This document shows positions 24,185 through 32,694 of a stretch of DNA of 64,000 nt, piece after piece. Position 1 is the stretch's first letter, and each line of letters begins with the position of its first letter. A program made the position numbers and the translations under genes. The stretch comes from Cellulomonas xiejunii (GTDB lineage Bacteria; Actinomycetota; Actinomycetes; Actinomycetales; Cellulomonadaceae): positions 496,001 through 560,000 of the forward strand of contig NZ_CP101987.1 in the NCBI RefSeq assembly GCF_024508315.1, read 5' to 3'. A model generated the notes under the pieces. The model made no database searches and had not been told where the DNA came from. It saw nothing but the letters and a program-made list of their open reading frames with translations.

Positions 24185-25372
24185 TCACGCGCTCGTCGTG
24201 ACGGTGCCGCCGTCCCCGTCGACGGTGAGCGTGACGCCATCGGCGAGGGTCGACATCGCGCCGGCCACGCCCAGCACGGCGGGGATGCCGCGTTCGCGCG
24301 CGACGATCGCGGCGTGCGACAGCACCCCGCCGGTCTCGGTGACGACACCGGCGGCGAGACGCAGCAGCGGGGTCCACGCCGGGTCGGTCCACGGGCACAC
24401 CAGGACGTCGCCCGGTCGCACGCGGGCGAAGTCGCCCGGGCCGCGCACGACGCGTGCGGGGCCCGTCGCGGTGCCGCGGCTGCCGGGGGTCCCCACGAGC
24501 GTGCCGGGGCCGACGTGCGGGGCGCCGTGCGCGGGCGGCGCGCCGTGCTCGTCACCGGAAGGCCGCCCGGGCGGCGGTGCGGTGACCGGGCGCGCCTGGA
24601 GCACCCACGTCGCCCCTCCCGCGACCGCCCACTCGATGTCCTGCGCACCACCGAGGACGTCGGTGATGCGTCGTCCGAGCCGTGCGAGCCTGCGCGCCTC
24701 GTCGTCGGCGAGCGTCGGGCGCGTGCGGTCCGGCTCGGGGACGTCCCTCGTCACGACGCGCGTCCCGTCCCTGTCCACGCGGGTGCGCTTGTCCGCGACC
24801 GCGCAGGTCACCATCCCGTCGGTGGCGACGCGGTACGTGTCGGGCGTCACCGTGCCGCCGACCACGCTCGTGCCCAGCCCCCAGGACGCCTCGATGACGG
24901 TGACGGCGTCGGGGGCCGTGAACATCACACCGGAGACGTCGGCCTCGACCAGGCGCTGCACGAGGACGCCCATCGTCGGCTTCCCGGCCGTCCCGTCCGC
25001 GGTCGCGTCGCGGTAGGCGAGAGCGCGCGTCGAGCCGAGCGACGCCCAGCAGGTGCGGACCGCAGCGGCGACCGTGTCGGCGCCCTGCACCGCGAGCACC
25101 GTCTCGTGCTGCCCTGCGGCCGACGCGTGCAGGCCGTCCTCGTCCGCGGCCGACGAGCGCACCGCGACCGGCACGTCACCGAGGGTCGCGAGGGACCGTG
25201 CGAGGTGGTCGCGGAGGTCGTCGGGAGGCTCGCCGTGCGGGGCGGCGCGGTGGACGGCGAACGGCACGACGAACCCGTCCGGCACGGTCAGGCGCGCCCG
25301 GACGAGCCGGCCGAGGGTGCCGGCCTTCGCGCCGCAGGTCGCGGCCGTGGCGTCCGCGAGCGGTATGAGCAC
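24185..25372 (-). CDS. Compact PEP/pyruvate-binding phosphotransferase-like protein
   Basis: The protein has 395 residues. Residues 1-290 match the ATP-binding domain of PEP synthase and rifampin phosphotransferase (Ala-Gly-Thr-Leu-Gly-Arg-Leu, Ala-Val-Arg-Ser-Ser-Ala-Ala-Asp-Glu-Asp). After a linker comes the swivelling phosphohistidine domain with Thr-Glu-Thr-Gly-Gly-Val-Leu-Ser-His353-Ala. The substrate domain between these in Rph (about 865 residues) or PpsA is absent, so the phosphoryl acceptor is unknown. It diverges from an HTH gene across a direct-repeat operator. Confidence 0.8.
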   Translation of the reverse strand: MLIPLADATAATCGAKAGTLGRLVRARLTVPDGFVVPFAVHRAAPHGEPPDDLRDHLARSLATLGDVPVAVRSSAADEDGLHASAAGQHETVLAVQGADTVAAAVRTCWASLGSTRALAYRDATADGTAGKPTMGVLVQRLVEADVSGVMFTAPDAVTVIEASWGLGTSVVGGTVTPDTYRVATDGMVTCAVADKRTRVDRDGTRVVTRDVPEPDRTRPTLADDEARRLARLGRRITDVLGGAQDIEWAVAGGATWVLQARPVTAPPPGRPSGDEHGAPPAHGAPHVGPGTLVGTPGSRGTATGPARVVRGPGDFARVRPGDVLVCPWTDPAWTPLLRLAAGVVTETGGVLSHAAIVARERGIPAVLGVAGAMSTLADGVTLTVDGDGGTVTTSA

Positions 25373-25383
25373 CGGCGCTCCTT

Positions 25384-25411
25384 CAACGTTCCATTGACAA
25401 CGTTCTGTTGA
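25384..25411. promoter_or_regulatory. Two direct repeats of CAACGTTC(C/T)(A/G)TTGA
   Basis: Two 14-base units abut exactly (25384-25397 and 25398-25411), and together they also give outer TCAAC/GTTGA inverted ends. They lie in the 41-56 bases between the divergent dikinase-like gene and the HTH gene. They most likely form a shared operator for that HTH protein, and perhaps overlap both promoters. Confidence 0.65.
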
Positions 25412-25413
25412 CT

Positions 25414-25812
25414 ATGCACGATCGACGCATGGACAGCAAGGACGACGTCGCCCGCGAGGACCGTGCGCAGGCGCAGCGCGAGGTCGACGCGCGCCGGCGC
25501 CTGCTCGAGCTCGGCGCCGACGCGCTCGCCGACCGGCCCTGGCGCCCGGCACCCGTCCCGCCGTCGGCCGTGGACCTCGTGCAGTACGCCCTGCACCGCT
25601 CGTCGGACCTGGCGCCCGAGGACGTGCTCAGCGCCCTCGCGCTGCTGCCCGCGGCCCGCGCCGAGGTCGAGGGTCTGGAGGACGGCCTGCTGTTCGTCGC
25701 GCGCAGCGCCGGCCTGACGTGGGCGCAGATGGCGCAGGCCATGGGCTTCAACTCCCCGCAGGCGTGCCAGCAGCACTACGTGCGGCTGACCGCGCGGCGG
25801 GCCGACGCATGA
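25414..25812 (+). CDS. HTH DNA-binding protein
   Basis: This protein has 127-132 residues depending on whether the ATG at 25414 or 25429 is used; neither has a clear Shine-Dalgarno. The C-terminal part has Leu-Thr-Trp-Ala-Gln-Met-Ala-Gln-Ala-Met-Gly-Phe-Asn-Ser-Pro-Gln-Ala, a helix-turn-helix resembling those that recognise direct repeats. The N-terminal half is charged and helical. It overlaps the next gene by 4 bases. Probable regulator of the divergent dikinase-like gene. Confidence 0.75.
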   Translation: MHDRRMDSKDDVAREDRAQAQREVDARRRLLELGADALADRPWRPAPVPPSAVDLVQYALHRSSDLAPEDVLSALALLPAARAEVEGLEDGLLFVARSAGLTWAQMAQAMGFNSPQACQQHYVRLTARRADA

Positions 25813-26444
25813 CGCAGCCCTCGGCCGCCGACCTGCTGGCGCTGCACGCGGTGCGCCTCCTCGGGTTCGCCGACACCCCGGCCGTGGCCCGCCGCTTCAC
25901 GCTCGACCCCGCGGCGACCGCGGAGCTGCTGCTCGACGCCCAGGCGTACGGGTGGGTGTCCCACGCGCAGTTCGCGGACCTGCGCGGCTGGTCCCTCACC
26001 GAGTCAGGCCGGGCGCGCGACGAGGCGCTGCTCGCGGACGAGCTGGACCGCACCGGCGCCCGGGCCGCCGTCCGCGACGTCCACGCGGCGTTCCTGCCCC
26101 TCAACGCGCGGCTGCGCCAGGCCTGCACCGACTGGCAGCTGCGCCCGTCCCCCGCCGACCGGCTCACCACCAACGACCACACGGACCCCGCGTGGGACGC
26201 CCGGGTCCTCGCGGACCTCGCCGCCGTCGGGACGGGCCTGGCACCGCTCGCCGAGCGGCTCGCCGGTGTCCTGGCGCGCTTCGCCGGCTACGACGAGCGG
26301 TACGGCGCGGCCCTTCGGCGCGCGGCCGCGGGGGAGGCCCGGTGGGTCGACGGCACCGACGTCGACTCGTGCCACCGGGTCTGGTTCGAGCTCCACGAGG
26401 ACCTCGTCGCGACACTCGGCACCGGCCGGCACGCGGAGGCGTGA
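25809..26444 (+). CDS. Winged-helix-like hypothetical regulator
   Basis: This 211-residue protein starts at an ATG overlapping the previous stop. The first ~85 residues look like a winged helix-turn-helix ([10 protein letters not shown], then Trp-Ser-Leu-Thr-Glu-Ser-Gly-Arg). The rest is a helical domain with many acidic and Trp residues. Coupled to the HTH gene upstream, it probably senses or modulates the same pathway as the dikinase-like enzyme. No ligand is inferable. Confidence 0.65.
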   Translation: MTQPSAADLLALHAVRLLGFADTPAVARRFTLDPAATAELLLDAQAYGWVSHAQFADLRGWSLTESGRARDEALLADELDRTGARAAVRDVHAAFLPLNARLRQACTDWQLRPSPADRLTTNDHTDPAWDARVLADLAAVGTGLAPLAERLAGVLARFAGYDERYGAALRRAAAGEARWVDGTDVDSCHRVWFELHEDLVATLGTGRHAEA

Positions 26445-26454
26445 GCCGGCACGG

Positions 26455-27438
26455 TCAGGGGCGGCCGTCCGCCGTCGCCGACCGGTCGACCGCGGCCTCG
26501 TCGACCGCGGCCTCGTCGACCGCGGCCTCGTCGACCGCGGCCTCGTCGACCGTCGACGCGTCCACCGTCGTCGTCTCCGCCGAGGCCTCCGCCGTCACCG
26601 ACCCGTCCACCAGCACCGACGTCTCCGGCTCGGGGTGTCGCCGTCCCTGGACGACGACGAGCGCCACACCCACCGCGACTGCGGCGAGCGCGCCCCACAC
26701 GTTCGCGGGCAGCCCCAGCGGCGTCACGCTCGACGGGTCGATGCGCAGCAGCTCGAGCCACACGCGGCCCGCGCCGTACCAGATGAGGTAGACGCCGAAC
26801 GCGCGGCCCCAGCGCAGCGCGAACCGCCGTTCGAGCCACAGGATCACTGCGATCCCCAGCAGGTTCCAGAGCATCTCGTAGAGGAACAGCGGGTGGAACA
26901 GGGTGTCCGGGGGCAGCCCGGGCGGGAACGCGCCGTTGCTCGCGGGGATCTCCAGGCCCCACGGCAGCGTCGTGGGGCTGCCGAACAGCTCGTGGTTGAA
27001 CCAGTTGCCGAGGCGCCCGATGGCCTGCGCCAGCAGCATGGCGGGCGCGAGCGCGTCGGCGAACGACAGCAGCCGGACACCGACCCGTCGGCAACCGATG
27101 GCCGCACCGATGGTCCCGCCGATCAGGGACCCGAGGATCGCGATGCCGCCGTTCCAGATGTACAGGACCTCGATGAGGTCCTTGCCGGGCCCGACGTAGT
27201 CGCCCCAGTGCGTCAGCACGTGGTAGATCCGGGCTCCGACGATGCCGCACGGGATCGCCCAGATCGCGATGTCGACGACCGCGCCCTCCGGCCCGCCGCG
27301 TGCGGTCAGGCGCCGGGACGTGAGCCACACCGCAGCCGCCATGCCGGCGAGCAGGCACAATGCGTAGGTGTGGAGCGTCAGGGGGCCGAGGGAGATCCCG
27401 GACCACGCGAGGTCGGGGCTGGGAATGCCGAGGTGCAT
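26455..27438 (-). CDS. lgt: Prolipoprotein diacylglyceryl transferase
   Basis: This integral membrane protein (327 residues, about seven membrane helices) transfers diacylglycerol from phosphatidylglycerol to the lipobox cysteine of prolipoproteins. The signature [13 protein letters not shown] is present. The start at the Met beginning His-Leu-Gly-Ile-Pro-Ser-Pro matches the family. The C-terminal cytoplasmic tail is extended by four Val-Asp-Glu-Ala-Ala repeats encoded by perfect 15-bp repeats (about 26484-26550). Confidence 0.93.
   Translation of the reverse strand: MHLGIPSPDLAWSGISLGPLTLHTYALCLLAGMAAAVWLTSRRLTARGGPEGAVVDIAIWAIPCGIVGARIYHVLTHWGDYVGPGKDLIEVLYIWNGGIAILGSLIGGTIGAAIGCRRVGVRLLSFADALAPAMLLAQAIGRLGNWFNHELFGSPTTLPWGLEIPASNGAFPPGLPPDTLFHPLFLYEMLWNLLGIAVILWLERRFALRWGRAFGVYLIWYGAGRVWLELLRIDPSSVTPLGLPANVWGALAAVAVGVALVVVQGRRHPEPETSVLVDGSVTAEASAETTTVDASTVDEAAVDEAAVDEAAVDEAAVDRSATADGRP
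26484..26550. repeat. 15-bp tandem repeats in the lgt tail
   Basis: About four in-frame copies of a GTCGACCGCGGCCTC unit encode Val-Asp-Glu-Ala-Ala repeats at the dispensable C-terminus of Lgt. Copy number could vary between strains without frame loss. Confidence 0.8.
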
Positions 27439-27492
27439 GCCCTCAGCATCTCCCACGCGCGGCCCGCGCGGCGGCGTGGCACCGTTTACGCC

Positions 27493-28767
27493 GTGACGCT
27501 CCATTCGCCTGTCGACATCTCGGCTCTGCTCACGGCCGCGGAGGACGTCTCCCCGGCCGAGGCGATGTCAGCCGCCTCGGACGCGTTGCGCCGGAGCCTC
27601 GGTGTGGAGTCGGCCACGTTCCTGATCGCCGACGCGGCGGGGAACACCCTGATCGACCACGCAGCCCCCGACACGCGCTTCTCGCTCGACGACACGGAGC
27701 CGGGACGCGCTTGGCGCGGGCAGAGGATCGTGCACGACGCGGAGAACCGATGCGTCTACGCGCCCGTCACCGTGCGGGGCGACGCGCTGGGGGTCCTGGC
27801 GGTGAAGCTGCCGCCGCAGGGTGCCGCGGCGGACGCCGACGCCGGGGACGGGGACCTCGACCCCGCATGGGTCGAGCAGCTCGCGGCGGTGGCCCATGCC
27901 CTGGCCTACGTGGTGGTGGCCAACCAGCGCCACACCGACACCTACGAGACGGCCATGCGATCGGCCGACTTCACCCTGGCCCGTGAGGTCCAACGCCGGC
28001 TGCTCCCGCTCGGCTTCGTGTGCGAGGGCGGGTCCTTCACGATCGCCGGTTGGCTCGAACCGTCCGCGAGCGCCGCGGGCGACACCTTCGACTACGTCGC
28101 GTCCGGGGACCGGCTGATCGCCACGCTGACCGACGCCACGGGGCACGACCTCAACGCCGCTCTGGTCGCGACCCTCGCGGTGAACGCGCTGCGCAACGCC
28201 CGCCGGCAGGGCGCCGACCTGATCGCGCAGGCGCGCGCCGCCAACGAGGCCCTCATCGACCACGGGCGCCCCGACGGCGGCAGCTACGTCACCGGGATCC
28301 TGCTCGAGATCGACCTGAGGTCCGCGGGCGGCGACGACGGTGACGACGGTGACGACGGTGACGACGGTGACGACGACTGCACCGTCGTCCGGATCATCAA
28401 CGCGGGCCACCCCGGCGGGCTCCTGCTCCACGACGGTCAGGTCACGAGCGTGGCGCCGGCCAACAACCCGCTGCTCGGCATGCGGCCGCACGAGTTCCAG
28501 GCCCAGGAGATCGAGATGTGCCCGGGCGACCGGCTCCTGCTGATGACCGACGGCATGCTGGAGCGCAGCGCCGCCGCGTTCGACCTGCCCGCCGCGTTGC
28601 GTGACACCGCCGACCGGCACCCCCGCAACGTCGCGCAGGACATCTCCCGCACGTTCCTCGAGACCGTCGGTGCCGAGGTGCAGGACGACGCCGCACTCCT
28701 GCTGCTCGAGTGGCACGGCGGCACCACGCGCCGCAGGACCCACCACGGGTCGGACGAGGCGCGGTAG
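27493..28767 (+). CDS. GAF-domain SpoIIE/PP2C-type serine phosphatase
   Basis: The GTG start gives 424 residues. Residues 1-140 look like a GAF-type sensor. From about 165 there is a PP2C/RsbU catalytic domain, beginning [10 protein letters not shown]. It carries Ala-Gly-Asp-Thr-Phe-Asp-Tyr, Asp-Ala-Thr-Gly-His and Asn-Ala-Gly-His-Pro metal-site motifs, with Met-Thr-Asp-Gly at the end. Such enzymes dephosphorylate anti-anti-sigma factors in partner-switching stress pathways. The loop at residues 281-297 carries four Asp-Asp-Gly repeats, probably disordered. It diverges from lgt by 54 bases. Confidence 0.85.
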   Translation: MTLHSPVDISALLTAAEDVSPAEAMSAASDALRRSLGVESATFLIADAAGNTLIDHAAPDTRFSLDDTEPGRAWRGQRIVHDAENRCVYAPVTVRGDALGVLAVKLPPQGAAADADAGDGDLDPAWVEQLAAVAHALAYVVVANQRHTDTYETAMRSADFTLAREVQRRLLPLGFVCEGGSFTIAGWLEPSASAAGDTFDYVASGDRLIATLTDATGHDLNAALVATLAVNALRNARRQGADLIAQARAANEALIDHGRPDGGSYVTGILLEIDLRSAGGDDGDDGDDGDDGDDDCTVVRIINAGHPGGLLLHDGQVTSVAPANNPLLGMRPHEFQAQEIEMCPGDRLLLMTDGMLERSAAAFDLPAALRDTADRHPRNVAQDISRTFLETVGAEVQDDAALLLLEWHGGTTRRRTHHGSDEAR

Positions 28768-28801
28768 ACGCGTCGGGGAACCCGGCGATCGGCCGCGTGC
28801 C

Positions 28802-29350
28802 TCAGGGGCGCAGTCCTGCCAGCGCGATCGTCAGGCCGCGGTCGAGCGCCGCGGCACGCTCGTCGTCGTCGTGCGACGTCAGCAGGCCCTCGACCATGGT
28901 GAGGACGAGGTGCACGTCGGCCACGGTGACGTCGGGTGAGACCTCCCCGAGTCGGATCGCGTCGGCCAGCGGCCCGGTGACGATGGTGGCGATGCGCTCG
29001 CCCAGGGCGTCGAGGTGCCCGGCGGCGTCGGGTGCGGACCGCATGAGGGGGAACAATCCCGTGAGCCGGTGCTGACCCTCGGCGATGCGGCGCACGACGG
29101 CGGCGAAGGCGCCGGGCTGCCCTGCCCGTGCGGCGGCCAGCGCTTCCGCGTCGTCGAGGTGGTGGCCGTACAGCGCGGCAGCCAGCGCGTTGCGGTCCGG
29201 GAAGTGTCGGTAGACGGTCGCACGGCCCACCCCGGCCTCGCGGGCGACCTCGCTCAGCGGGGCGGTCAGGCCCTGGGTCGCGAAGACGCGCTCGGCCGCG
29301 GCGATCACGGCGGCGCGGTTGCGCGCGGCGTCCCGGCGCGCGGAGGTCAC
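28802..29350 (-). CDS. TetR-family transcriptional repressor
   Basis: This 182-residue protein starts at a GTG after GGAAGG. The N-terminal TetR DNA-binding domain is clear: Leu-Ser-Glu-Val-Ala-Arg-Glu-Ala-Gly-Val-Gly-Arg-Ala-Thr-Val-Tyr-Arg-His-Phe. The C-terminal ligand domain is generic. It diverges from the old-yellow-enzyme reductase gene, with an 8-6-8 palindrome between them, so it very likely represses that gene. Confidence 0.9.
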   Translation of the reverse strand: MTSARRDAARNRAAVIAAAERVFATQGLTAPLSEVAREAGVGRATVYRHFPDRNALAAALYGHHLDDAEALAAARAGQPGAFAAVVRRIAEGQHRLTGLFPLMRSAPDAAGHLDALGERIATIVTGPLADAIRLGEVSPDVTVADVHLVLTMVEGLLTSHDDDERAAALDRGLTIALAGLRP

Positions 29351-29413
29351 CTTCCGGAGTCTAGGACGTAGATCCTCCGGGCCCGCGGGCGGGCGTCGGG
29401 ATACTCGAACCAG

Positions 29414-29435
29414 AAACGGACGCAGGTGTCCGTTT
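29414..29435. promoter_or_regulatory. TetR operator palindrome
   Basis: AAACGGAC and GTCCGTTT form a perfect inverted repeat with 8-base arms and a 6-base spacer, between the divergent TetR and reductase genes. Size and symmetry fit a TetR dimer site. Confidence 0.7.
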
Positions 29436-29462
29436 TCACGTCCGCCCCGATCGGAGACCACC

Positions 29463-31388
29463 GTGACCCGCCACGCCCGCATGCTCGAACCCGCTCGCTG
29501 GGGTTCCCTCGAGCTGCCCAACCGCACCTACATGCCACCCATGGGCACCCACACCGCCAACGCCGACGGCACCATCTCCGACGCGGGGGTCGCCTACCTC
29601 GTGGCCCGCGCCCGTGGCGGCATCGGCCTGCTCATCACCGAGTCCATCCAGACGCAGGACGTCTACGACCTTCCCACGGGCTCGACCATCAGCCTCACGC
29701 ACGACCGGCACGTCGCGCCCCTGCGCGACGCCGTGACCGAGGTGCACCGCGCCGGCGGCCTCATCAGCGCCAACCTCACCCCGGGGCTCGGGCGGATCAT
29801 GCCCGCCGGCCCCGACGGCGGCGCACCGTTCTCGGCGTCCGACTGCCCCACCCTCATGGACCCGAGCGTCCGCTGCCGTGCACTGAGCCTCGAGCAGGTC
29901 GAGGACATCCTCGACCGGTTCCGCGCCGCGACCCGCCGCGCCCTGGAGTGCGGGTTCGACGGCATCGACCTGCACGGCCACACCGGCTACCTCACGGACC
30001 AGTTCCTGTCCGCCGCGTGGAACACCCGCACCGACCGGTTCGGCGGCGACGTGCGCGGGCGGGCGACGTTCGCCACCGAGATGATCCGCATCGTGCGCGA
30101 GGAGGGCGGCGCCGACTTCCCGCTGTCCATGCGCATCAGCGTCCGGCAGGGGTTCCCCGGCGGGCGCACCCCCGAGGAGGCGCGCGAGCTCGCCGTCGTC
30201 CTGCAGGACGCGGGTCTCGACGTGCTGCTCGTCGACGCAGGCTCGTACGAGGCCATCGACCACGCGTTCCCGTCGTACTACATGGGTGACGGCGTGTACC
30301 TGCCCGACGCCGAGGTCGTGAAGCCGGTGCTGCGCATCCCCGTCGCGGTCAACGGCAACCTCACGCCGGACCTGGCCGAGCAGGCCCTGGCCGACGGCAC
30401 CGCGGACTTCGTCGGGTTCGGCCGCATGGTCATCGCCGACCCGGACCTCGTCCGCAAGGTCGCCGAGGGCCGGCCCGAGCAGGTGCGCCCCTGCATCCGC
30501 TGCAACGAGATGTGCATCGGCAACGTCGTGGCCGGCAAGGCGCTCGGCTGCTCCGTCAACCCCGAGGCCGCGCAGGAGGCGACCCGGGTGCTGCTGCCGA
30601 CGCCGGTGGTCCGCAAGGTGACCGTCATCGGCGGAGGGCCCGCCGGGCTGGAGGCCGCGCGCGTCGCGGCGGAGCGCGGGCACACGGTCGACCTCTACGA
30701 GCGCGGGACGCGGCTCGGCGGCGTCCTGGAGCCCGCCGCCACCCCGGAGTTCAAGCGCGAGCTGCACCGGATGGTCGACTGGTGGGAGGTCGAGATGGCG
30801 CGCCTGGGGGTGCAGGTCCACCTCGACCACGAGGTCGCCGCGGACGCCCCCGAGGTCACCGGCGCCGACGCCGTCGTCGTCGCGACCGGGTCGACGCCGT
30901 GGGCGCCGCCCGTGCCCGGTGCGGACGGGCTGTCCGCGGTCCAGGTGCTCGACTTCCACCGCGGTGCGCACGTCGGCCCGCGGGTCGTGGTGTGCGGCGG
31001 CGGCCTGTCCGGTGCCGACGCGGCCCTCGAGCTCGCGCTGGCCGGGCACGACGTGACGATCGTCGAGGCCGACCCGCAGATCGCGTCCGACATGGTGGTC
31101 CACAACCGCGTCGCGCTGCTGCGACGGCTGGCGGAGGTCGGCGCGCGCGTGCTCACCGGGCACCGCGTGACCGCGATCCGTGACGACGCGGTCGTGTGCG
31201 AGGGGCCCGACGGCCCCGTCGAGCTGACCGCCGACACGGCACTGCTCGCGTTCGGCGTCCGCCCGGACCGTGCGCTGCCCGACGCGCTCGCGGACGGGCC
31301 GGCCACGTACGTCGTGGGTGACTGCGTGCAGCCCTCGAAGGTCGGCGACGCGGTCCACGCCGGGTACGCCGCAGGCGCCGCGATCTGA
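29463..31388 (+). CDS. Old-yellow-enzyme-type NADH:flavin oxidoreductase with Fe-S and FAD domains
   Basis: The GTG start gives 641 residues. Residues 1-360 form the FMN-binding TIM barrel (Met-Gly-Thr-His; His-Gly-His-Thr-Gly-Tyr-Leu). Cysteines in Cys-Ile-Arg-Cys-Asn-Glu-Met-Cys and a later Gly-Cys-Ser-Val-Asn hold a 4Fe-4S cluster. The C-terminal half is an FAD/NAD(P) domain (Val-Ile-Gly-Gly-Gly-Pro-Ala-Gly-Leu-Glu). This is the layout of 2,4-dienoyl-CoA reductase and enone reductases. It reduces activated C=C bonds; the substrate is unknown. The divergent TetR protein probably responds to that substrate. Confidence 0.88.
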   Translation: MTRHARMLEPARWGSLELPNRTYMPPMGTHTANADGTISDAGVAYLVARARGGIGLLITESIQTQDVYDLPTGSTISLTHDRHVAPLRDAVTEVHRAGGLISANLTPGLGRIMPAGPDGGAPFSASDCPTLMDPSVRCRALSLEQVEDILDRFRAATRRALECGFDGIDLHGHTGYLTDQFLSAAWNTRTDRFGGDVRGRATFATEMIRIVREEGGADFPLSMRISVRQGFPGGRTPEEARELAVVLQDAGLDVLLVDAGSYEAIDHAFPSYYMGDGVYLPDAEVVKPVLRIPVAVNGNLTPDLAEQALADGTADFVGFGRMVIADPDLVRKVAEGRPEQVRPCIRCNEMCIGNVVAGKALGCSVNPEAAQEATRVLLPTPVVRKVTVIGGGPAGLEAARVAAERGHTVDLYERGTRLGGVLEPAATPEFKRELHRMVDWWEVEMARLGVQVHLDHEVAADAPEVTGADAVVVATGSTPWAPPVPGADGLSAVQVLDFHRGAHVGPRVVVCGGGLSGADAALELALAGHDVTIVEADPQIASDMVVHNRVALLRRLAEVGARVLTGHRVTAIRDDAVVCEGPDGPVELTADTALLAFGVRPDRALPDALADGPATYVVGDCVQPSKVGDAVHAGYAAGAAI

Positions 31389-31496
31389 CGGCCCAGGCGG
31401 CGGGGCCCGGCAGGGTGAGGGCCGGGTCCCGTCGCCGCCCTCGGTCGCGCGGGCTCTGGGCATGCGGACCCGCGCCACCGGTGCGAACGTGGGCCC

Positions 31497-31655
31497 ATGA
31501 GCGAAGAGACCACGGGCTACGACCCGAACCAGGACCCTGACGCCGACCCCGCCAACCTCAACCCGCGCACGGGCGACGCCGCGTCCGGTGACCCGGAGGC
31601 CGACGCGGACACCGACGCCGAGGCGGCCAACCTCAACCCCCGGGGCGACGCATAG
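31497..31655 (+). CDS. Small acidic protein, possibly frameshifted
   Basis: This 52-residue, strongly acidic protein carries a duplicated Ala-Asn-Leu-Asn-Pro-Arg motif. In the +1 frame, a continuation up to TGA at 31774-31776 encodes a matching acidic Pro-rich tail (Leu-Pro-Asp-Ser-Phe-Asp-Glu-Lys-Gln-Pro-Asp). A single indel near the CCCCCGGGG run at 31637-31645 would join both into one protein of ~92 residues. Function unknown; probably disordered. Confidence 0.5.
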   Translation: MSEETTGYDPNQDPDADPANLNPRTGDAASGDPEADADTDAEAANLNPRGDA

Positions 31656-31799
31656 CGAGCAGCTGCCCGACAGCTTCGACGAGAAGCAGCCCGACCTGCC
31701 CTCCCTCGGCGTCGGTCCCGACCCGATCCCCGGCGACCACGAGGGGAACGCGCCCGACGGCGAGGACGCGCCCTGACCGCCCACGCGAGCCCGCGTGAC

Positions 31800-32505
31800 G
31801 TGGTCCCCCTGGGAGCCGCGGACACCGCGCAGGTCCTCTGGGTGGTCCTCGCGCCGCTGGTGGCGTCGGGCGCGATCCTGCGCCGCCCGCGGCTGACCCC
31901 GCTGGCCGACCGCGTGCACGCGGACGACCGCGGCGTCGCTGTGCTGAGGGACCTCGCGCAGCGCTACGACCGCCGCCCGGTGCTCGTGCACATCGGGCCC
32001 CGGACGATGCTCGTGCCGCTGCACGTCGACGACGGTCGCGCGCTCCTCGACGCGTCGCCCGAGCCGTTCACGCCGGCGTCGCTGGAGAAGCGCGTGCGCT
32101 GCACCACTTCCAGCCCGACGGCGTGCTCGTCAGCGCGACGCCCGCACGGCCGCCGCGCCGCGCGTGGAACGAGGCCGCGCTGGACACCGGGCGACCGGTG
32201 CACCGCGCGGCGCCGGTCTTCGACGCGACCCTGACGTCCGACGCCGCGTGGATCGTCGACCGCGCGCTGCGGCACGACGACCTCGGCTTCGACGACCTGC
32301 TGTGGGGCACGGTCCGCGAGGTCACGCTCGGCCCGGGGGCGCGGCACGACGCGCGTCTGACGGACGAGCTGCTGGCACTGCGCGGTCGCGGGAACTGGGC
32401 GGGCTTCGTGCCCGTCGCGAAGCACCGCCGCGCGGCCTTCCTGCGCCGCCTGCACGACCACGTCCTGGCTGCCCCGCCGGGCTCGCTCGCGGGCCACGGC
32501 CGGGA
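31800..32505 (+). pseudogene. Cytochrome P450, N-terminal part, frameshifted and truncated
   Basis: The first frame reads Ala-Gln-Val-Leu-Trp-Val-Val-Leu-Ala-Pro, His-Ala-Asp-Asp-Arg-Gly-Val-Ala-Val-Leu and Pro-Glu-Pro-Phe-Thr-Pro-Ala-Ser, typical of actinobacterial P450 N-termini. A frameshift near 32095 moves to a second frame with Leu-His-His-Phe-Gln-Pro-Asp-Gly-Val-Leu-Val-Ser, ending near Pro-Gly-Ser-Leu-Ala-Gly. The I-helix and haem-cysteine regions are absent here. The C-terminus reappears at 34540-34698, so the gene was split by the intervening DNA. Confidence 0.78.
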
Positions 32506-32620
32506 CGGGGCCGGCGATGCGCTCCTGGGACAGCTCGTAGGGCACCTCGACGTCGATGACCTCGACGGTGTACCCCGCTGCCTCGAGCGCGCCGCCGGTA
32601 GGGCCGGGTTGCCAGCACGG
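32506..32620 (-). pseudogene. Zeta-toxin/kinase-like fragment
   Basis: On the minus strand this reads Ala-Leu-Glu-Ala-Ala-Gly-Tyr-Thr-Val-Glu-Val-Ile-Asp-Val-Glu-Val-Pro, then Glu-Leu-Ser-Gln-Glu-Arg-Ile-Ala. This is the strand-helix after Walker B in zeta-type UDP-sugar kinases. Nothing else of the gene remains. It is the left-hand edge of the insertion in the P450 gene. Confidence 0.5.
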
Positions 32621-32694
32621 AACGCTCTGACCCTCTGAGCAGACAGTGCCCCGCCGCAGCAGACGCCGCGGCGGGGCACTGTTCAAGCGAGAGC

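Noticed and set aside
24185..25372. Rifampin phosphotransferase (rph)
   Set aside because: It is too short (395 against about 865 residues), lacks the drug-binding domain, and has no rifamycin-associated element upstream.
29436..32024. Long minus-strand open frame opposite the old-yellow-enzyme gene
   Set aside because: The plus-strand protein has clear flavin, Fe-S and Rossmann motifs, whereas the antisense frame is low-complexity His/Val/Arg sequence.
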